Positions 4,326-5,520 of a stretch of DNA of 5,520 nt are shown here, one piece after another; position 1 is the stretch's first letter, and each line of letters opens with the position of its first letter. A program made the translations under genes and the position numbers. Source of the DNA: Oscillospiraceae bacterium (GTDB lineage: Bacteria > Bacillota_A > Clostridia > Oscillospirales > Ruminococcaceae). Where the stretch lies: NCBI GenBank assembly GCA_900766795.1, contig CAAFWX010000184.1, positions 1 to 5,520 of the forward strand, given 5' to 3'. Under the pieces are notes generated by a model that saw only the letters and a list, made by a program, of their open reading frames with translations, searched no databases and was not told the origin of the DNA.

Positions 4326-5492
4326 TCAAGCCGCCATCTTAAGAACAGCGATCTTCTGCTGGTTCTCGATCTTGGAATCGAACTCGAACCACGCAACAGC
4401 GCCGACAGCGTGCTGAGTAGCGTACTTCTCCATGAGAAGCTGGAGGGAAACGCCCTCGCCGATTTTTACCGCCAGACCGCTGAAATCGCCGTAGTAGAGA
4501 GCCGCCTTGCCGGCAGTAATGCCGGGGATAGCGTCGGTGATGTACACAGGCTTGCCGAACAGAGTATATCCCCACTTGGTGGTAGCGTCCTTGTTCAGCA
4601 GATAGTTGCCGTCGCCGTCCTTGAGCTTTCTGATTGCGGAACGCATAGCCTTGCTCATTATCCATACGGAATTGCTCTGATATACGTCCGGCACGGTGTC
4701 CTGAACGTCTATAAGCTCGTCCGCGGTAACAACGGACTGTGAAGCGGCGGTCACAACGTTTTCGGCCTTGGACAGACCTTCGCCATGACCGGCGGAACCG
4801 TTGATAAGCTCCTTGTCGATAAACAGAGAGATCTTCTGCGCAATCTTTCCGATAACGTAGTCAACAATGGGGAAATTGCTGTTGTTGATAAGCTGTCTGG
4901 AAACCAGCGCCAGAGAGCCAACCAGATACCCGGTGAGCTGAATACTCTTGAACTTGCCCGCAGAAGCCTCCAGCTCGGAAAACTCCTCCGAATAAGCGCA
5001 GGAAACATCCTGCTCGCTGCCGTCGTAGTAGGGAATGTTGATAGTGCCGCCTACAACGTACTTTGTGGAAAGCTGGTAGATAGGCGAGATCTCATTTACC
5101 TTGTCGATGATCTTGTTGACAATGGTGGACGGAATAACCGCGCCGTTATCGGTCTTAGTCCAGTTTGCACCGGCTCTGACCTCAACAGCCTTGCCGCGCA
5201 GATATTCCTCAAACATGCGGCACTCGTCAGCGGCTCTCTGCTCCGCTTCGTTTACGGCGGGGGCAATTTCGGCGGGAACGGTGATCTCCTCCGCTCTGGT
5301 CTCCTGGATAGCCTTGATAGAAGCAGTGAGAGCCTCCACCTCAGCTTTCTTGGTGTTGTAAGCCTGCACCTCGTCCTCGGTGAATGCGCGAACCTCGCCC
5401 TTGTCGTTCTCCAATCCCTTTACCATGCCGTCAAGCTCGGCGATCAGCGCGGAACGCTTCTCCAGAAGTGCCTTTAAATTCTTCTTGTCCAT
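4326..5492 (-). CDS. HK97-fold major capsid protein with N-terminal scaffold (delta) domain
   Basis: A 388-residue protein, the usual size for the family. Residues 1-69 are a Lys/Glu-rich coiled coil (KNLKALLEKRSALIAELDGM onward), acting as the internal scaffold (delta domain) that a prohead protease removes. Residues 93-100 (MFEEYLRG) and the GAVIPSTIVNKIIDKVNEIS segment (117-136) mark the start of the mature capsid. After this come SPIYQLSTKY, the E-loop region with INIPYYDGSE, and the spine-helix and A-domain stretches NSNFPIVDYVIGKIAQKISL and FIDKELINGSAGHGEG. The last third has VWIMSKAMRSAIRKLKDGDG, TLFGKPVYITDAIPG and a C-terminal strand region. The exact cleavage site is not visible. 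AAAGGAG lies 8 nt before the ATG. Only 28 nt are visible upstream, where a protease gene would be expected. Confidence 0.93.
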   Translation of the reverse strand: MDKKNLKALLEKRSALIAELDGMVKGLENDKGEVRAFTEDEVQAYNTKKAEVEALTASIKAIQETRAEEITVPAEIAPAVNEAEQRAADECRMFEEYLRGKAVEVRAGANWTKTDNGAVIPSTIVNKIIDKVNEISPIYQLSTKYVVGGTINIPYYDGSEQDVSCAYSEEFSELEASAGKFKSIQLTGYLVGSLALVSRQLINNSNFPIVDYVIGKIAQKISLFIDKELINGSAGHGEGLSKAENVVTAASQSVVTADELIDVQDTVPDVYQSNSVWIMSKAMRSAIRKLKDGDGNYLLNKDATTKWGYTLFGKPVYITDAIPGITAGKAALYYGDFSGLAVKIGEGVSLQLLMEKYATQHAVGAVAWFEFDSKIENQQKIAVLKMAA

Positions 5493-5520
5493 GTGTTAAT
5501 CTCCTTTCAGTTTCAGAAGT

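Noticed and set aside
4339..4665. Minus-strand 108-codon frame inside the capsid gene
   Set aside because: It is a different frame of the same strand within the capsid gene. The product is rich in Arg, Cys and Gln with no domain character, as expected of an out-of-frame translation.
4785..5477. Long plus-strand open frame of 230 codons opposite the capsid gene
   Set aside because: It lies wholly antisense to the clear HK97-type capsid gene, resembles no phage protein I know, and has the Leu/Val-rich look of a shadow frame.

Overview
The window is part of a phage or prophage late (virion assembly) operon. Every gene I can support lies on the minus strand, so transcription runs from the right edge to the left edge. 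Order, spacing and sequence character match a long-tailed (siphovirus-like) phage with an HK97-type head. The host is probably a Firmicute of class Clostridia. I infer this from the strong AAAGGAG-type ribosome binding sites, the type of head-tail genes, and Gly-rich MGGRGS protein starts that I recall from gut Clostridia phages. No host gene, integrase, attachment site, tRNA or CRISPR array is visible, so I cannot say whether this is an integrated prophage.

Right to middle (5492 to 1541) is a compact head-to-tail block: HK97-fold major capsid protein with its N-terminal scaffold region; a small protein with a Pro/Glu-rich repetitive tail; gp6-like head-tail connector; SPP1 gp16-like head closure protein; a probable tail terminator; HK97 gp10-like neck protein; major tail (tube) protein; and a probable tail assembly chaperone. 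The genes overlap or sit a few bases apart, most with a good Shine-Dalgarno sequence, so they are probably translated in a coupled way from one mRNA. Together they build the capsid, the neck and the tail tube.

Left part (1541 to 1) departs from the standard plan. A tape measure gene would be expected after the chaperone. Instead there are two adjacent genes, unrelated in their bodies, whose proteins start with nearly the same 11-residue peptide (MGGRGS-x-SGAK), encoded by almost entirely different codons. The second is a JAB/JAMM-type metallopeptidase-like protein. Next come a 41-residue, very acidic ORF, a Rho-independent terminator with a GCAA loop, and the 5' part of a DUF4417-like gene that runs off the window. 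Sample rows in this part are clearly poorer in G+C than the structural genes. I read it as an accessory (moron-like) cassette inserted in the late operon, and it is the most interesting part of the window.
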